From the NCBI GenBank assembly GCA_003019595.1, contig NEXD01000001.1, forward strand, positions 1-64,000: a stretch of 64,000 bases of DNA. Direction: 5' to 3'. The stretch is from Candidatus Marsarchaeota G1 archaeon BE_D. GTDB taxonomy: Archaea; Thermoproteota; Thermoprotei_A; Marsarchaeales; Marsarchaeaceae. Below the pieces are notes generated by a model. It saw only the letters and a program-made list of their open reading frames with translations, searched no databases and was not told the DNA's origin. The stretch's first letter is position 1, and every line of letters begins with the position of its first letter. The position numbers and the translations under genes are program-made. Positions 9,422 through 17,892 of the stretch are shown here, in pieces.

Positions 9422-9946
9422 GTGATGAATGAAACTCTAATTCTGTTCACTTTAATGGGGATGGAGGCGAAAGCGCTGTATGAATTTAAAGACGTTGCGT
9501 CAAAAGTTGGAATAAATTTAAAATTTAAGAGGAGTAAATCTCCTGGAATCATTTTGGCTGAAGGAACCATCGAAGATGAAAGTCTAATAAAAAGGCTTTT
9601 TGATTTAATCGCAAAAGAAAATTGGAGGTTCCATGCACTAAAGAAAATTGCACATGTTAACCACCGCCTTTTTTTAGACGATGAAAACGCTTGGAAAACA
9701 CTAATAGAAAAAATAAGCTCGGTTGTTTATAATAAAACCTATAGAATTAGTATTCACCGTGTAAAAAATCAACAGTTAAAAAAAGCTATTATTAATAAAC
9801 TCGCAGAAAAAATTGATTCTAAAGTCGATTTAGAAAATTATGAGATAGAAATAGCAGGATATTTTATCGACAACGAATTGTTTTTTGTTTTTCCAACATC
9901 AACAAACGAGATATCTATTGATAAAATTAGATTTTCAAACTTTTAA
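9422..9946 (+). CDS. THUMP-domain protein
   Basis: A 174-aa protein whose C-terminal two thirds fit a THUMP domain: TYRISIHRVKNQQLKKAIINK, then VDLENYEIEIAGYFIDNELFF. THUMP domains bind the tRNA acceptor end. Stand-alone THUMP proteins resemble yeast Tan1, the partner for tRNA acetylation. The track start is GTG at 9422 with ATG directly after it at 9425. A TATA-like CATAAAATT about 27 bp upstream suggests a leaderless mRNA. It is convergent with cgi121 (12-bp overlap). Confidence 0.75.
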   Translation: MMNETLILFTLMGMEAKALYEFKDVASKVGINLKFKRSKSPGIILAEGTIEDESLIKRLFDLIAKENWRFHALKKIAHVNHRLFLDDENAWKTLIEKISSVVYNKTYRISIHRVKNQQLKKAIINKLAEKIDSKVDLENYEIEIAGYFIDNELFFVFPTSTNEISIDKIRFSNF

Positions 9947-10396
9947 TATTTTCTCATTTATTTCGGCTATAATTTTTCGTTCATCTTCCTTCAATTCTTG
10001 TTTGTCATTTAGATTTAATTCTTCAAAAATAATGTTATCTTTATATTTATTTAAATTTTCTAAATGTTCATTAATCGCTATAAGATAAATATTTTTTGAA
10101 GGTTTGAGTTCAAATATTTTTAAAAGTTCCTTAATCTGAGTTTCACCGAATAGACATATGAAAAATTCAATACCCAATTTTTTTGAAATTGATTCGCCGC
10201 TAAGCCAGCGTAAACACGCATGATAAAAAGCTATTTTAAATAAGCGTGGTGAAATTAGTTTTTCAGAACTAAATATATAAAAAGAATCTGGATTTCTTAA
10301 AATTAGTTCTTTTTGAAAAGATTGTATTTCTTCTAAATTTCCTTTAAGTTTGTAAACACATAAAGAAAAGTTCTTCGTTTGTAATTCAACTATCAT
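9935..10396 (-). CDS. cgi121: KEOPS complex subunit Cgi121
   Basis: A 153-aa protein. The centre, AFYHACLRWLSGESISKKLGIEF followed by CLFGETQI, is the Cgi121/TPRKB pattern. Cgi121 binds Bud32 and the tRNA 3' end and recruits tRNA to KEOPS, which makes t6A at position 37. Its start overlaps the end of the phosphoribosyltransferase gene by 11 bp, so it is probably translated from the same message. No other KEOPS gene is in the window. Confidence 0.82.
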   Translation of the reverse strand: MIVELQTKNFSLCVYKLKGNLEEIQSFQKELILRNPDSFYIFSSEKLISPRLFKIAFYHACLRWLSGESISKKLGIEFFICLFGETQIKELLKIFELKPSKNIYLIAINEHLENLNKYKDNIIFEELNLNDKQELKEDERKIIAEINEKILKV

Positions 10397-10952
10397 TTTT
10401 CAATATCTCCTGTAAATATTGTAAAATATATGGAAAAAGGCCATTCTTTTTTACCATTTCGCTTGCTTGGTCGAAATTCTTTTTTGCAACTGGTAATAAA
10501 AATTCGGTCAACTCCCATGGAAATAGAACCCAATCAGACGTAATTTGATAATAATAGTCTGGAATATATTTAGTCCACGGCTTAACGTATAAAGTAACTG
10601 TTCGAACGTGTTTTTGACCCTTCTCTTCTAATTTCTTTTTTAAATAAAGTAATGTTGAACCAGTATCAGAAACGTCGTCTACCAACAAGAGTTGATTTTT
10701 TTTATCATCTAAAATCGTCACGTCGTCAAGCATGTTTATAGAATGCCGTTCTTCACCTTTATACGATTCTACTTGAATAGAAATTAATCGGGTAATACCT
10801 AACAAATCGCTTATAATTCTAGCAGGAATCCAACCTCCTCTAGCTATAGCAACTATAACTTGAAAATCTTCCTTTTTCTTTCGTATTTTTTGTGAAATAG
10901 ACAAAGTCCCGTTAAATATTTCTTCCCAAGAAGGGACTAAATAGCCACACAT
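10386..10952 (-). CDS. Purine phosphoribosyltransferase (Gpt/Hpt-like)
   Basis: A 188-aa type I PRTase. The PRPP-binding loop is LLLVDDVSDTGSTL, and the PPi loop lies in VAIARGGWIPARII. It resembles archaeal xanthine/guanine or hypoxanthine PRTases that salvage bases with PRPP; the exact base is not predictable. It lies 3 bp after the SAMP gene and overlaps cgi121, forming a three-gene unit. Confidence 0.87.
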   Translation of the reverse strand: MCGYLVPSWEEIFNGTLSISQKIRKKKEDFQVIVAIARGGWIPARIISDLLGITRLISIQVESYKGEERHSINMLDDVTILDDKKNQLLLVDDVSDTGSTLLYLKKKLEEKGQKHVRTVTLYVKPWTKYIPDYYYQITSDWVLFPWELTEFLLPVAKKNFDQASEMVKKNGLFPYILQYLQEILKNDS

Positions 10953-10955
10953 GTT

Positions 10956-11231
10956 TTAACCACCGTGTACAACTGGTATAATTGTAATTTGATCCCCGTC
11001 GGTAATCTCCGTTTGTGCGTCGTTATAAAGTCTTGCATCAGATCCATTGAGAAGAATTATAACAGATTGAGATATTTTTCCGTCTTTGATAATTCTTGAA
11101 ATGGCCTCTTTTTTTTCATTGAAAAGATCTGTTATAAGTTCAATAAGTTTGACGCGCCCATTAATTTTAATTGTTTTTCCTTCTCCAAGATAGTTTTTTA
11201 ACCATCCAAGCCCTTTTACTTCAACACTCAT
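10956..11231 (-). CDS. Ubiquitin-like small archaeal modifier / MoaD-ThiS family protein
   Basis: A 91-aa beta-grasp protein ending in VVHGG, the Gly-Gly tail that E1-like enzymes adenylate. Such proteins carry sulfur for molybdopterin or tRNA thiolation, or are conjugated to proteins (SAMPs). A TtuA/Ncs6-type tRNA thiolase gene is present at 34476, which would fit the sulfur-carrier role. No MoaE or molybdenum-cofactor genes are seen. First gene of the PRTase-Cgi121 unit. Confidence 0.88.
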   Translation of the reverse strand: MSVEVKGLGWLKNYLGEGKTIKINGRVKLIELITDLFNEKKEAISRIIKDGKISQSVIILLNGSDARLYNDAQTEITDGDQITIIPVVHGG

Positions 11232-11247
11232 TTTTGATCAACCATTT

Positions 11248-11314
11248 ACGGGTCAGCGAGGCGCATGCTCGTCATTAGCTTTATCTGAGCAGGTCAGCAT
11301 GACATCATTCCCGT
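11248..11314 (-). ncRNA. C/D box sRNA guiding 16S rRNA 2'-O-methylation
   Basis: The RNA is flanked by a perfect 5-bp terminal stem, ACGGG and CCCGT. Box C is AUGAUGU directly after the 5' stem; box D is CUGA directly before the 3' stem; box C' is AAUGACGA; D' is degenerate (CUCA or CAGA). The core is 57 nt from C to D, normal for archaea. The D' guide contains CATGCTGACCTGC, perfectly complementary over 13 nt to the 16S gene of this window (28892-28904). Predicted target: G at 28895 or U at 28897, depending on the D' box. The D guide pairs weakly (8-9 nt) with 23S near 29553. It lies between rps17e and the SAMP gene. Confidence 0.88.
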
Positions 11315-11322
11315 GTATTTAA

Positions 11323-11538
11323 TTAAAGTTCTTCAATGACTTCAACCTTACTTTCTCTAATTTTAATTAGGCGAGTAATATATCCAGCTACTTTATTTAG
11401 AGTTTTCTTAGAATCCGTTTCTAAAAATCTTACTAAAATTTTTTTATTTTGCCTAAAATCTTTAGTAAACAACTCTGGATAATTCTCTACCAGTTGTTTG
11501 CCTACTCTTTTTATTGATCTAGTTTTAATTCTACCCAT
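11323..11538 (-). CDS. rps17e: 30S ribosomal protein S17e
   Basis: A 71-aa protein matching S17e: MGRIKTRSIKRVGKQLVENYPELF, then an RNA-binding basic N-terminus and an acidic tail. It is a small-subunit protein shared by archaea and eukaryotes. It is upstream of the C/D sRNA and the SAMP gene on the same strand, so the sRNA may be processed from its message. Confidence 0.95.
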   Translation of the reverse strand: MGRIKTRSIKRVGKQLVENYPELFTKDFRQNKKILVRFLETDSKKTLNKVAGYITRLIKIRESKVEVIEEL

Positions 11539-11747
11539 ATTCTTTTATAATGAATATCTAATATATATGGTTAATTTTCTATCAATGCAAATGATATTTA
11601 CTTTAAGTTGGGGGCTATTGCTTGAATATTTAAAAAACTCTAATAATGATCAATCCTAATACTTGCATTTATTGTCTTCGCATTGTTTTTAGTCAATGCA
11701 TTAGGCAACATATTATCGAAATGCTTTCTTTGAGGTATAACGCCTGA
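11539..11747. other. AT-rich intergenic stretch with possible ORF debris
   Basis: Upstream region of rps17e. On the minus strand around 11650-11760 a short open stretch reads HSGVIPQRKHFDNMLPNALT. It has no start and no recognisable family. It may be debris of an old gene or element. No repeat or RNA structure was recognised. Confidence 0.3.
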
Positions 11748-11903
11748 ATGCTCAAAATCACATTAGATAAAACTTTTTATCTTTATAACCACGACGGATT
11801 TAATGACGTTAAGTTGAGAGATTTGCTTAATAAATGGTATATAAACAAGTACGAAAATTCGTTGAATTGGAATAAGTTTTTAACGTTGTCGTTCAGAACA
11901 TAA
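11748..11903 (+). CDS. Possible small protein, 51 aa, unknown
   Basis: An ATG-initiated ORF too short for the track: MLKITLDKTFYLYNHDG, then a lysine- and tryptophan-containing segment, ending LTLSFRT. There is no clear ribosome-binding site and no family is recognised. It lies in an 880-bp region that otherwise holds debris, so it may be a chance ORF or a fragment. Confidence 0.25.
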   Translation: MLKITLDKTFYLYNHDGFNDVKLRDLLNKWYINKYENSLNWNKFLTLSFRT

Positions 11904-12417
11904 GCGGCTTAAGTATTCATGTAAGTTTAAAAACATTTTACTTGTCTATGTTTTTATCTTACGAAAACGTGTTGTGTAGAAACTTGATAGCGTTCCTGAC
12001 TTAACACCTAATAAGCAATCATCTAACACTTGAATACCGATTCCTAAGAAACATTGTATTCTAGACATAATTCGACTATTGATGGCAGCTGGATGAGCCA
12101 CTTCTATGCTTGTAGGCTCACAAACTTATTTAAACACGCGATTCGCGATCCAATTGTCGCGCCTTTTTCTAGCTTGACACTCGTGTCTTTTTCAAGCAAA
12201 AAACAGGTTGGGTCGACTAAACCGCGTCCCTCAACATACACTCTTTTGTTGTGACCATAACGCATAGAATCGTCCATTATTCCTCTTGCTCTTCCAAACT
12301 TTACACTGGAATAAAGCGCTCTTTCGCCAAGTGAATACAGCGGTTATTTGACACTATCTACTGCTATCGTAAGATTAAAAAACCCAACTTCTACACTTCA
12401 TTAAGTAGTGAGAGATT
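11904..12417. other. Region upstream of the thermosome gene, with an orphan minus-strand reading frame
   Basis: On the minus strand 12343-12104 is open for about 80 codons, including GRARGIMDDSMRYGHNKRVY and LLEKDTSVKLEKGATIGSRI, without a clear start near its left edge. It looks protein-like but I cannot assign a family; it may be a gene remnant. The thermosome promoter is probably the A-rich GATTAAAAAACCC around 12373-12385, with a weak purine-rich GTGAGAG just before the ATG. Confidence 0.35.
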
Positions 12418-14079
12418 ATGGCAATTGCAGTACCTGCAGTTGGTGGACAACCAGTTCTTATACTAAAAGAAGGTTCTCAAAGATCAAAAGGTAGAGAGGC
12501 GCTACATTCAAATATAGCGGCAGCGGTAGCAGTTGCCGAAGTCATAAGAACGACGCTAGGGCCAAAAGGCTTAGATAAAATGTTAGTTGACTCGCTTGGC
12601 GAAATAACTGTAACTAACGACGGTGCTACCATTCTTAAAAATATGGACGTGCAACATCCAGCAGCCAAACTAATGGTTCAAATTTCAAAGACTCAAGACG
12701 ACGAGGTTGGTGATGGGACAAAGACTACAGTGGTTTTGGCTGGTGAGCTTTTACGAAGAGCTGAAGAGCTGGTAGACAAAAAACTCCATCCAACAATGAT
12801 AGTCTCAGGATACAGAAAAGCAGAAGAAGAGGCAATGCGAGTCATAGCTCAAATAGCCAAGCCAATTCAGCTGACTGATAAAGAAACTTTAAAGAAAATA
12901 GCAATAACTTCTATGAACAGTAAATCTGTATCTGATGCAAAGGAACATTTGGCTAATATTGCCGTTGATGCGGTTCTAAGGATCGCAGAAAAACGCGGCG
13001 AAAAGAACTACGTCGATGTTGATTTAATTCAAGTAATAAAGAAACAAGGCGGTGGCGCGCTAGACACACAGCTCATAATGGGTGTTGTGATCGACAAAGA
13101 AGTGGTACACCCTGGTATGCCAAAGAGGGTTGAAAACGCAAAGATCGCGTTGCTCGACACACCACTAGAAATCGAAAAAACTGAAATTGACGCAGAAATT
13201 AGAATTACAAATCCAGAACAAATGAAGGCGTTCTTGGACCAAGAAACGCAAATACTAAGAGAGATGGTTGAGAAGCTCGCGAAGGTTGGCGCAAATGTGG
13301 TGATTTGTCAAAAAGGAATAGACGACGTGGCGCAGCACTTCCTCGCTAAGAAGGGCATCCTCGCCGTAAGAAGGGCAAAGCAAAGCGATATGGAAAAGCT
13401 TGCGCGCGCAACTGGCGCAAGAATTGTGACAAACATAGACGACCTTACTCCTCAGGACTTGGGAGAAGCGCAGCTTGTGGAAGAGAGACGCGTCGCCAAC
13501 GAAAAGATGGTGTTCGTTGAAGGTTGCAAGAACCCGCGGGCTGTGAGTGTAGTAGTAAGAGCTGGGTTAGAAAGAGCCGTAGATGAAATTGAACGTTCTT
13601 TACATGACGCATTTAAAGCTGTAGGTACAGCGGTAATGGACCCACGAATACTACCTGGTGCTGGTGCCACGTATGTAGAAATTGCACGAAAAGTTAGAGA
13701 GTACGCTACAAAAGTTGGTGGGAAAGAACAGCTTGCTGTAGAAGCATTTGCTGACGCTGTTGAAATAATACCAAAAGCACTAGCTGAAAACGCCGGTTTA
13801 GATCCAATAAACGTAATAACGGAACTCAGAGCAGTTCACACTAAGCAAGATGGTTTTGTATATGGCGTTGATATAACAACAGGGAAGCCTATTGATGCTT
13901 TCAAGTATGGGATTATTGAACCAGCAAACCTTACAATACAAGCAATCAGATCAGCGGTAGAAGCAGCTTCTGCGATCTTAAGAATTGACGATGTCGTCGC
14001 CGCAGCAAAATCAAGCAGTGCTAGCAAGGGATCAGAAAAGAAAGAATCAGAAAAGAAAGAATCAGAAAGTTCTGATTAA
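12418..14079 (+). CDS. thsA: Thermosome subunit (group II chaperonin)
   Basis: A 553-aa ATP-dependent chaperonin subunit that builds the double-ring thermosome in the cytosol. Visible are [13 protein letters not shown] (ATP binding), [15 protein letters not shown] (catalytic Asp region) and the apical domain in the middle third. A charged tail ends in the repeated [10 protein letters not shown]; low-complexity tails are common, usually GGM. Bases about 13262-13550 (residues ~281-377, apical domain) are clearly richer in G+C and use GCG, CTC and AAG codons, unlike the flanks. This suggests a recombined block. dph5 starts 9 bp downstream. Confidence 0.97.
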   Translation: MAIAVPAVGGQPVLILKEGSQRSKGREALHSNIAAAVAVAEVIRTTLGPKGLDKMLVDSLGEITVTNDGATILKNMDVQHPAAKLMVQISKTQDDEVGDGTKTTVVLAGELLRRAEELVDKKLHPTMIVSGYRKAEEEAMRVIAQIAKPIQLTDKETLKKIAITSMNSKSVSDAKEHLANIAVDAVLRIAEKRGEKNYVDVDLIQVIKKQGGGALDTQLIMGVVIDKEVVHPGMPKRVENAKIALLDTPLEIEKTEIDAEIRITNPEQMKAFLDQETQILREMVEKLAKVGANVVICQKGIDDVAQHFLAKKGILAVRRAKQSDMEKLARATGARIVTNIDDLTPQDLGEAQLVEERRVANEKMVFVEGCKNPRAVSVVVRAGLERAVDEIERSLHDAFKAVGTAVMDPRILPGAGATYVEIARKVREYATKVGGKEQLAVEAFADAVEIIPKALAENAGLDPINVITELRAVHTKQDGFVYGVDITTGKPIDAFKYGIIEPANLTIQAIRSAVEAASAILRIDDVVAAAKSSSASKGSEKKESEKKESESSD

Positions 14080-14087
14080 ACTTTTTT

Positions 14088-14917
14088 ATGCCTTGGTTAG
14101 CATTTGTTGGATTAGGTCTAAGCGCCAACGACATAAGCCTGAAAGCGCTTGAAACATTAAAAGAATCTGATCTTATTTTTTTAGATTCTTATACTTCATT
14201 GGTACCTAGATTTAATTTTTTGAAATTTTCAAGACTAATAAAAAAGAGGTCAAGCCACTGAAAAGAGAAGATTTGGAGGGGAAAGGATTTAATAAAATTA
14301 TAGAATTAGCAAAGAAACAAAAGGTAGCAATTGTGATTCCAGGAGACCCTTTTTTAGCAACGACACATATGACAGCAAAGCTTGACGCGGAAGATGCTGG
14401 AATTACTACTTTTTATGTTCCAGGCATATCAATTTTCGTTGTCGCTTTTTCTTTAACTGGATTACAAATTTATAAAGCGGGCCCTCCAGCAACAATATTA
14501 GAACCATCACCGATTTATAATCCCAAATCGAGTTATTCAAAACTAATTGATAACTTAAAAAAAGGACTTCATACATTACTTTTACTTGATATTGATGTTG
14601 AAAAGAATCGTTTTCTCAGTTTTTCTCGTGCTGCTGAATTAGTTCTAGCGGAATTGAATAGAGTAACTCAAGCTAATAATCTTATTGGAATTGGAATTAG
14701 AAGAGCTAACAGTTTTGATCAAAAGATCTATATAGAAAGTTTAGCTAGACTTAAAGATTTGCACGACAGACGTTTCCCCCAAGTTCTTGTTATTCCTGGG
14801 AAAATTGATCCAATAGAAGCCAAAGCCCTTATCAATTTAGGCGCTAATCAAAAATTGGTTGAATCACATGCAAGAACAATTGAAAGAATTGGCAGAAAAA
14901 TACATCTCAAATCTTGA
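14088..14917 (+). CDS. dph5: Diphthine synthase Dph5, broken by one frameshift
   Basis: SAM-dependent methyltransferase that makes diphthine on the histidine of elongation factor 2. The N-terminal frame reads MPWLAFVGLGLSANDISLKA up to LIKKRSSH and a stop. The second frame continues with EVKPLKREDLEGKGF and the SAM-binding GDPFLATTH. The switch is -1 at A_AAA_AAG (14240-14246); one extra A in this A6 run would restore a single ORF of usual length. The ORF track shows only the second part. Either sequence error or frameshifting could explain it. Confidence 0.88.
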
Positions 14918-15545
14918 GGCAGTGCTTAATGATCTTAAAACGGCTAACGTTGAATCTCATATTTTAGAGCATATAAGAAATTATCTTGCTGACGCCAAAT
15001 ATTACTATTCACACCAAGATTATATAACGGCCATAGTTTGCGCTTCTTACGCAGAAGGTGTAACTGACGGAGTTTTGCTCAGCAGAGGTTTAACGCCTAA
15101 ATGGGTTAATCAAAACAAAAAAGTTTTAGTTGTAGGAACGTGGGATTTAATTCATTTGGGGCATATAAAATTTCTTTGGTTTGCAAAAAAACACGGAAGA
15201 CTATACGTTATAGTGGCAAAAGATGTAAATGTAACTAAAGCAAAAGGTAGACCACCAATTATTCCTGAAGAGCAACGAGCAGAAGTGATAAAAAATCTTA
15301 AACCCGTTGATTATGTGATAATAGGCGATGAAAATGACTTTTTAAAACCCGTAGAAGAAATAAAACCTGATATTATCATATTAGGGCCAGATGAACAATA
15401 TCCACCTGAAAAGTTACAAGAAGATCTTAAAAGACGTGGGCTTACTACAGAAATTATAAAACTGACGCAAAGATTTTCTGATTCCCCTCTAAGTAGTTCT
15501 TCAGCAATCATTAGGCGTATCTTAAAAATTTATGAAAAACAATAA
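14868..15545 (+). CDS. ribL: FAD synthetase RibL with N-terminal DUF357 domain
   Basis: The C-terminal ~140 residues are an archaeal nucleotidyltransferase. GTWDLIHLGHIKFL holds the HxGH-type motif, and SSSAIIRRIL is the ISSTxI-like motif. In Methanocaldococcus this family adenylates FMN to FAD using CTP/ATP in a characteristic air-sensitive way. Residues 1-75 form a helical DUF357 domain. I take the ATG at 14868 rather than the TTG at 14859; either way it overlaps dph5. The riboflavin kinase gene ribK converges on it, so FMN and FAD synthesis are side by side. Confidence 0.87.
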   Translation: MQEQLKELAEKYISNLEAVLNDLKTANVESHILEHIRNYLADAKYYYSHQDYITAIVCASYAEGVTDGVLLSRGLTPKWVNQNKKVLVVGTWDLIHLGHIKFLWFAKKHGRLYVIVAKDVNVTKAKGRPPIIPEEQRAEVIKNLKPVDYVIIGDENDFLKPVEEIKPDIIILGPDEQYPPEKLQEDLKRRGLTTEIIKLTQRFSDSPLSSSSAIIRRILKIYEKQ

Positions 15546-15551
15546 AGGTAA

Positions 15552-16247
15552 CTATAAACGAGGTTCAATATAGACTACATCTGCATCTTTTAACTGTAGC
15601 TTTTTTCTTAAGTTAACTGGCGCTATACACTCAACAACGTCATCGCCATATCTTGATATTTCAGGAAAAATTGCTACACAATCATAGAACTCATTACCAT
15701 GATAAATTCTAGCATTATAAGAAACTACAAGACCATATACTCTATCGCCTTTTCTAAATCCATTAATAATTTTTGCTGGATATTTTCTAAAGACTTGAAA
15801 AACATTTTGATCGCTTTTCAGATTTAATGTGCCTGGGTAGGGTTTGAATCCATAAATTTGTTCAAATTGTCTTTTATAACCGGGTAGTTCAAGAAAGAAC
15901 TTTCCTTCTCCAACACCAGAAACGACAACAGCCTTGATTTTGTCGTCATTCAATGGTAACATAATCTTATCAATAAAGCCCCTAATTTGACACTTTGTCT
16001 TTTCGCTAATGGTGAATTCATAGCCCATCGTGGTAATTCTCTTTTCTATGAAGCCGGCTTCCGATGCTTTTATTAGCCTTTTAGAAGCAGCCTGTTGAGA
16101 AATGCCTAAAAGACTACCTAAGGAAGATCCAGATATTCGTACAAAGCCATTCATTCCACCAAACTCAATAAGCGCTACTATTACATCTGCGAAATCAAAC
16201 CATCTTTCACCAGGTTTGCCTAAAATTGTTCTTTTAATTGCCACCAC
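15552..16247 (-). CDS. ribK: CTP-dependent riboflavin kinase RibK with HTH domain
   Basis: A 231-aa protein. Residues 1-90 form a winged helix with LGSLLGISQQAASKRLIKA. Residues 95-231 form the archaeal riboflavin kinase domain (DUF120) with GVGEGKFFLELPGY and GFKPYPGTLNLK, which bind CTP and riboflavin. The fusion may let the enzyme regulate flavin genes, as proposed for RbkR-type proteins; regulation is inferred. It is downstream of the translin gene (14-bp overlap) and convergent with ribL. Confidence 0.92.
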   Translation of the reverse strand: MVAIKRTILGKPGERWFDFADVIVALIEFGGMNGFVRISGSSLGSLLGISQQAASKRLIKASEAGFIEKRITTMGYEFTISEKTKCQIRGFIDKIMLPLNDDKIKAVVVSGVGEGKFFLELPGYKRQFEQIYGFKPYPGTLNLKSDQNVFQVFRKYPAKIINGFRKGDRVYGLVVSYNARIYHGNEFYDCVAIFPEISRYGDDVVECIAPVNLRKKLQLKDADVVYIEPRL

Positions 16248-16824
16248 TTAAATCACGCCCTGTTAAAGCTATATGAGTTTGTGTCAAAGCCAGTCTGGTT
16301 TCATCAATGAGCTTCCGGTTAATATCAAGTTTGCGTCGAAGTCCTTTGATGACTTTTTTAGGATATTCAAAATACCAGATATATTCATAAATTTGTTCCA
16401 TTTGCTCAAATGTCTTTGACGCTTCTTTATAGTTGTCGTGTCTTATTTGTTCTAAACACATTCTCCGTAATTCGCCTATAAAATCAGCAAGCCCTAAAAG
16501 GTATTCATCTGGCTCTACGCCTAAACTTTCGTAAGGTGGCAGTTTTCCTTGTTTTGCAAAGTGATAAAGGCACTGCGCTTCAACATACTCTATCATTGCG
16601 TCTTTTATTATCTCTGCGTAATTACTTGAACTTATCTTAAGACTTTTTTTAATTCTTTTTGCCATGTTAAGTAGCTTTTTTGCTTTTTTTGCTTCACCTC
16701 TATGTATAAGGGATATTGCTGTTCCGCAATATTCAATTATCTTACTACATTTATCTAGAAGTTTTTCTTTTTCACGTAGCTGCATACGTAAAAGCCTGAT
16801 CAGTTTTTCTCTTTCTTCAAGCAT
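16234..16824 (-). CDS. Translin family protein
   Basis: A 196-aa all-helical protein with GVEPDEYLLGLADFIGELRR and a GLRRKLDINRKLI segment near the C-terminus, both hallmarks of archaeal translin (COG2178). Eukaryotic translin/TRAX is an RNase complex; archaeal members bind RNA or DNA and some cleave RNA. It sits between psmB (upstream, 12 bp) and ribK (overlapping), in one minus-strand unit. Confidence 0.85.
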   Translation of the reverse strand: MLEEREKLIRLLRMQLREKEKLLDKCSKIIEYCGTAISLIHRGEAKKAKKLLNMAKRIKKSLKISSSNYAEIIKDAMIEYVEAQCLYHFAKQGKLPPYESLGVEPDEYLLGLADFIGELRRMCLEQIRHDNYKEASKTFEQMEQIYEYIWYFEYPKKVIKGLRRKLDINRKLIDETRLALTQTHIALTGRDLSGGN

Positions 16825-16836
16825 TTTTCTACACCG

Positions 16837-17445
16837 TTACTTGGATTCTAATGCGAATGTTTGTTCTCTGGTTCCTTGATTAGTTATTATAAGAAGGTCT
16901 ATACCATCTCCTGAACCTATGTCTCTCATAATTGCTTGTTTTACAGATTTTATCGCCAATCCAATAGCTTCATCAAGACTCATCTGTTCTTTATATTCAG
17001 ATTCTAATATTCCAAGACTTATACCTGCACCCGTTCCTATAGCTGTATAATCTTCAAGTAAGAGTGATCCTAATGCATCAAGAGTATACAAATGAAAACC
17101 ATTATTATCATATCCTCCCAAAATCGTTTCGGTAAGATAGGGAGTGAATCTAGAATTATAAAGAATAACGCTTAAAAGCTTACCAACCGAAGCCACTGAA
17201 ATTTTTGTCTCGTTTTCAATTTCATATAAATTAACCATAGAGACTACCCGTCTAACTAATGCTTGCATGTCGCCAATCAAACCAGCAAACCCTACACCAA
17301 TTCGATCATTTATAGGATAAACTTTTTTTGCGGATTTTGATAAAATTGTGTAACCATAGACAAGACGTTTGTCTGCCGCGAGTACTACGCCTTCTACTGT
17401 TTTAATTCCAACGGTGGTTCCGCCTACCAAAACTTCAAAGCTCAT
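16837..17445 (-). CDS. psmB: Proteasome beta subunit
   Basis: A 202-aa catalytic subunit of the 20S proteasome. The propeptide is short (MSFEVLVGG); self-cleavage before TTVGIK exposes the catalytic threonine. The conserved Lys lies in AADKRLV, and the GTGAGISLG and GDGIDLLI regions are present. It forms inner rings with the alpha subunit, which is not in the window. First gene of the psmB-translin-ribK unit, divergent from the UPF0248 gene. Confidence 0.97.
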   Translation of the reverse strand: MSFEVLVGGTTVGIKTVEGVVLAADKRLVYGYTILSKSAKKVYPINDRIGVGFAGLIGDMQALVRRVVSMVNLYEIENETKISVASVGKLLSVILYNSRFTPYLTETILGGYDNNGFHLYTLDALGSLLLEDYTAIGTGAGISLGILESEYKEQMSLDEAIGLAIKSVKQAIMRDIGSGDGIDLLIITNQGTREQTFALESK

Positions 17446-17595
17446 TTTGTGTTGAGCAACCTTTACACTAATTTATTGTTATCTGTCTGGTTACGGTATA
17501 CACAAAACCGTAGAACATAAACGTTACATTCATTGTGTATCATATTACAAACGATAAAGACATAACTTATTTATCACCAAATAAATAAATAATGT

Positions 17596-17892
17596 ATGAA
17601 AACAACCATTCGCGATTTACTTAACAAAATTAAATGGGATCCACGATACCGTGGAAAAGGAGAAATATATTTCATTGAGAGGAAAAATAATACCATAACG
17701 TTGGATTGTTGCGAAGCAGAAAAGATTACGGACATATCAAAAAATTACTTTAGAATAGGAGAAAAACACAACGCAAAATATATTCCCTTTCATAGAATAG
17801 TTAAGATTTCACATAATGATCAAGTTCTTTGGATCTCTAAAAGATGGATTTGCAATGGAATCGAAAAACAAAATACCCAATCCTTTTCGTGA
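17596..17892 (+). CDS. UPF0248 (DUF504) family protein
   Basis: A 98-aa protein beginning with IRDLLNKIKWDPR and containing YIPFHRIVKI, the family signature. The family is small, basic and widespread in archaea, sometimes fused to RNA-associated domains, with no proven function. Its end overlaps the start of NOG1 by 38 bp, so the two are probably co-translated. The proximity to a ribosome-assembly GTPase is suggestive. Confidence 0.85.
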   Translation: MKTTIRDLLNKIKWDPRYRGKGEIYFIERKNNTITLDCCEAEKITDISKNYFRIGEKHNAKYIPFHRIVKISHNDQVLWISKRWICNGIEKQNTQSFS

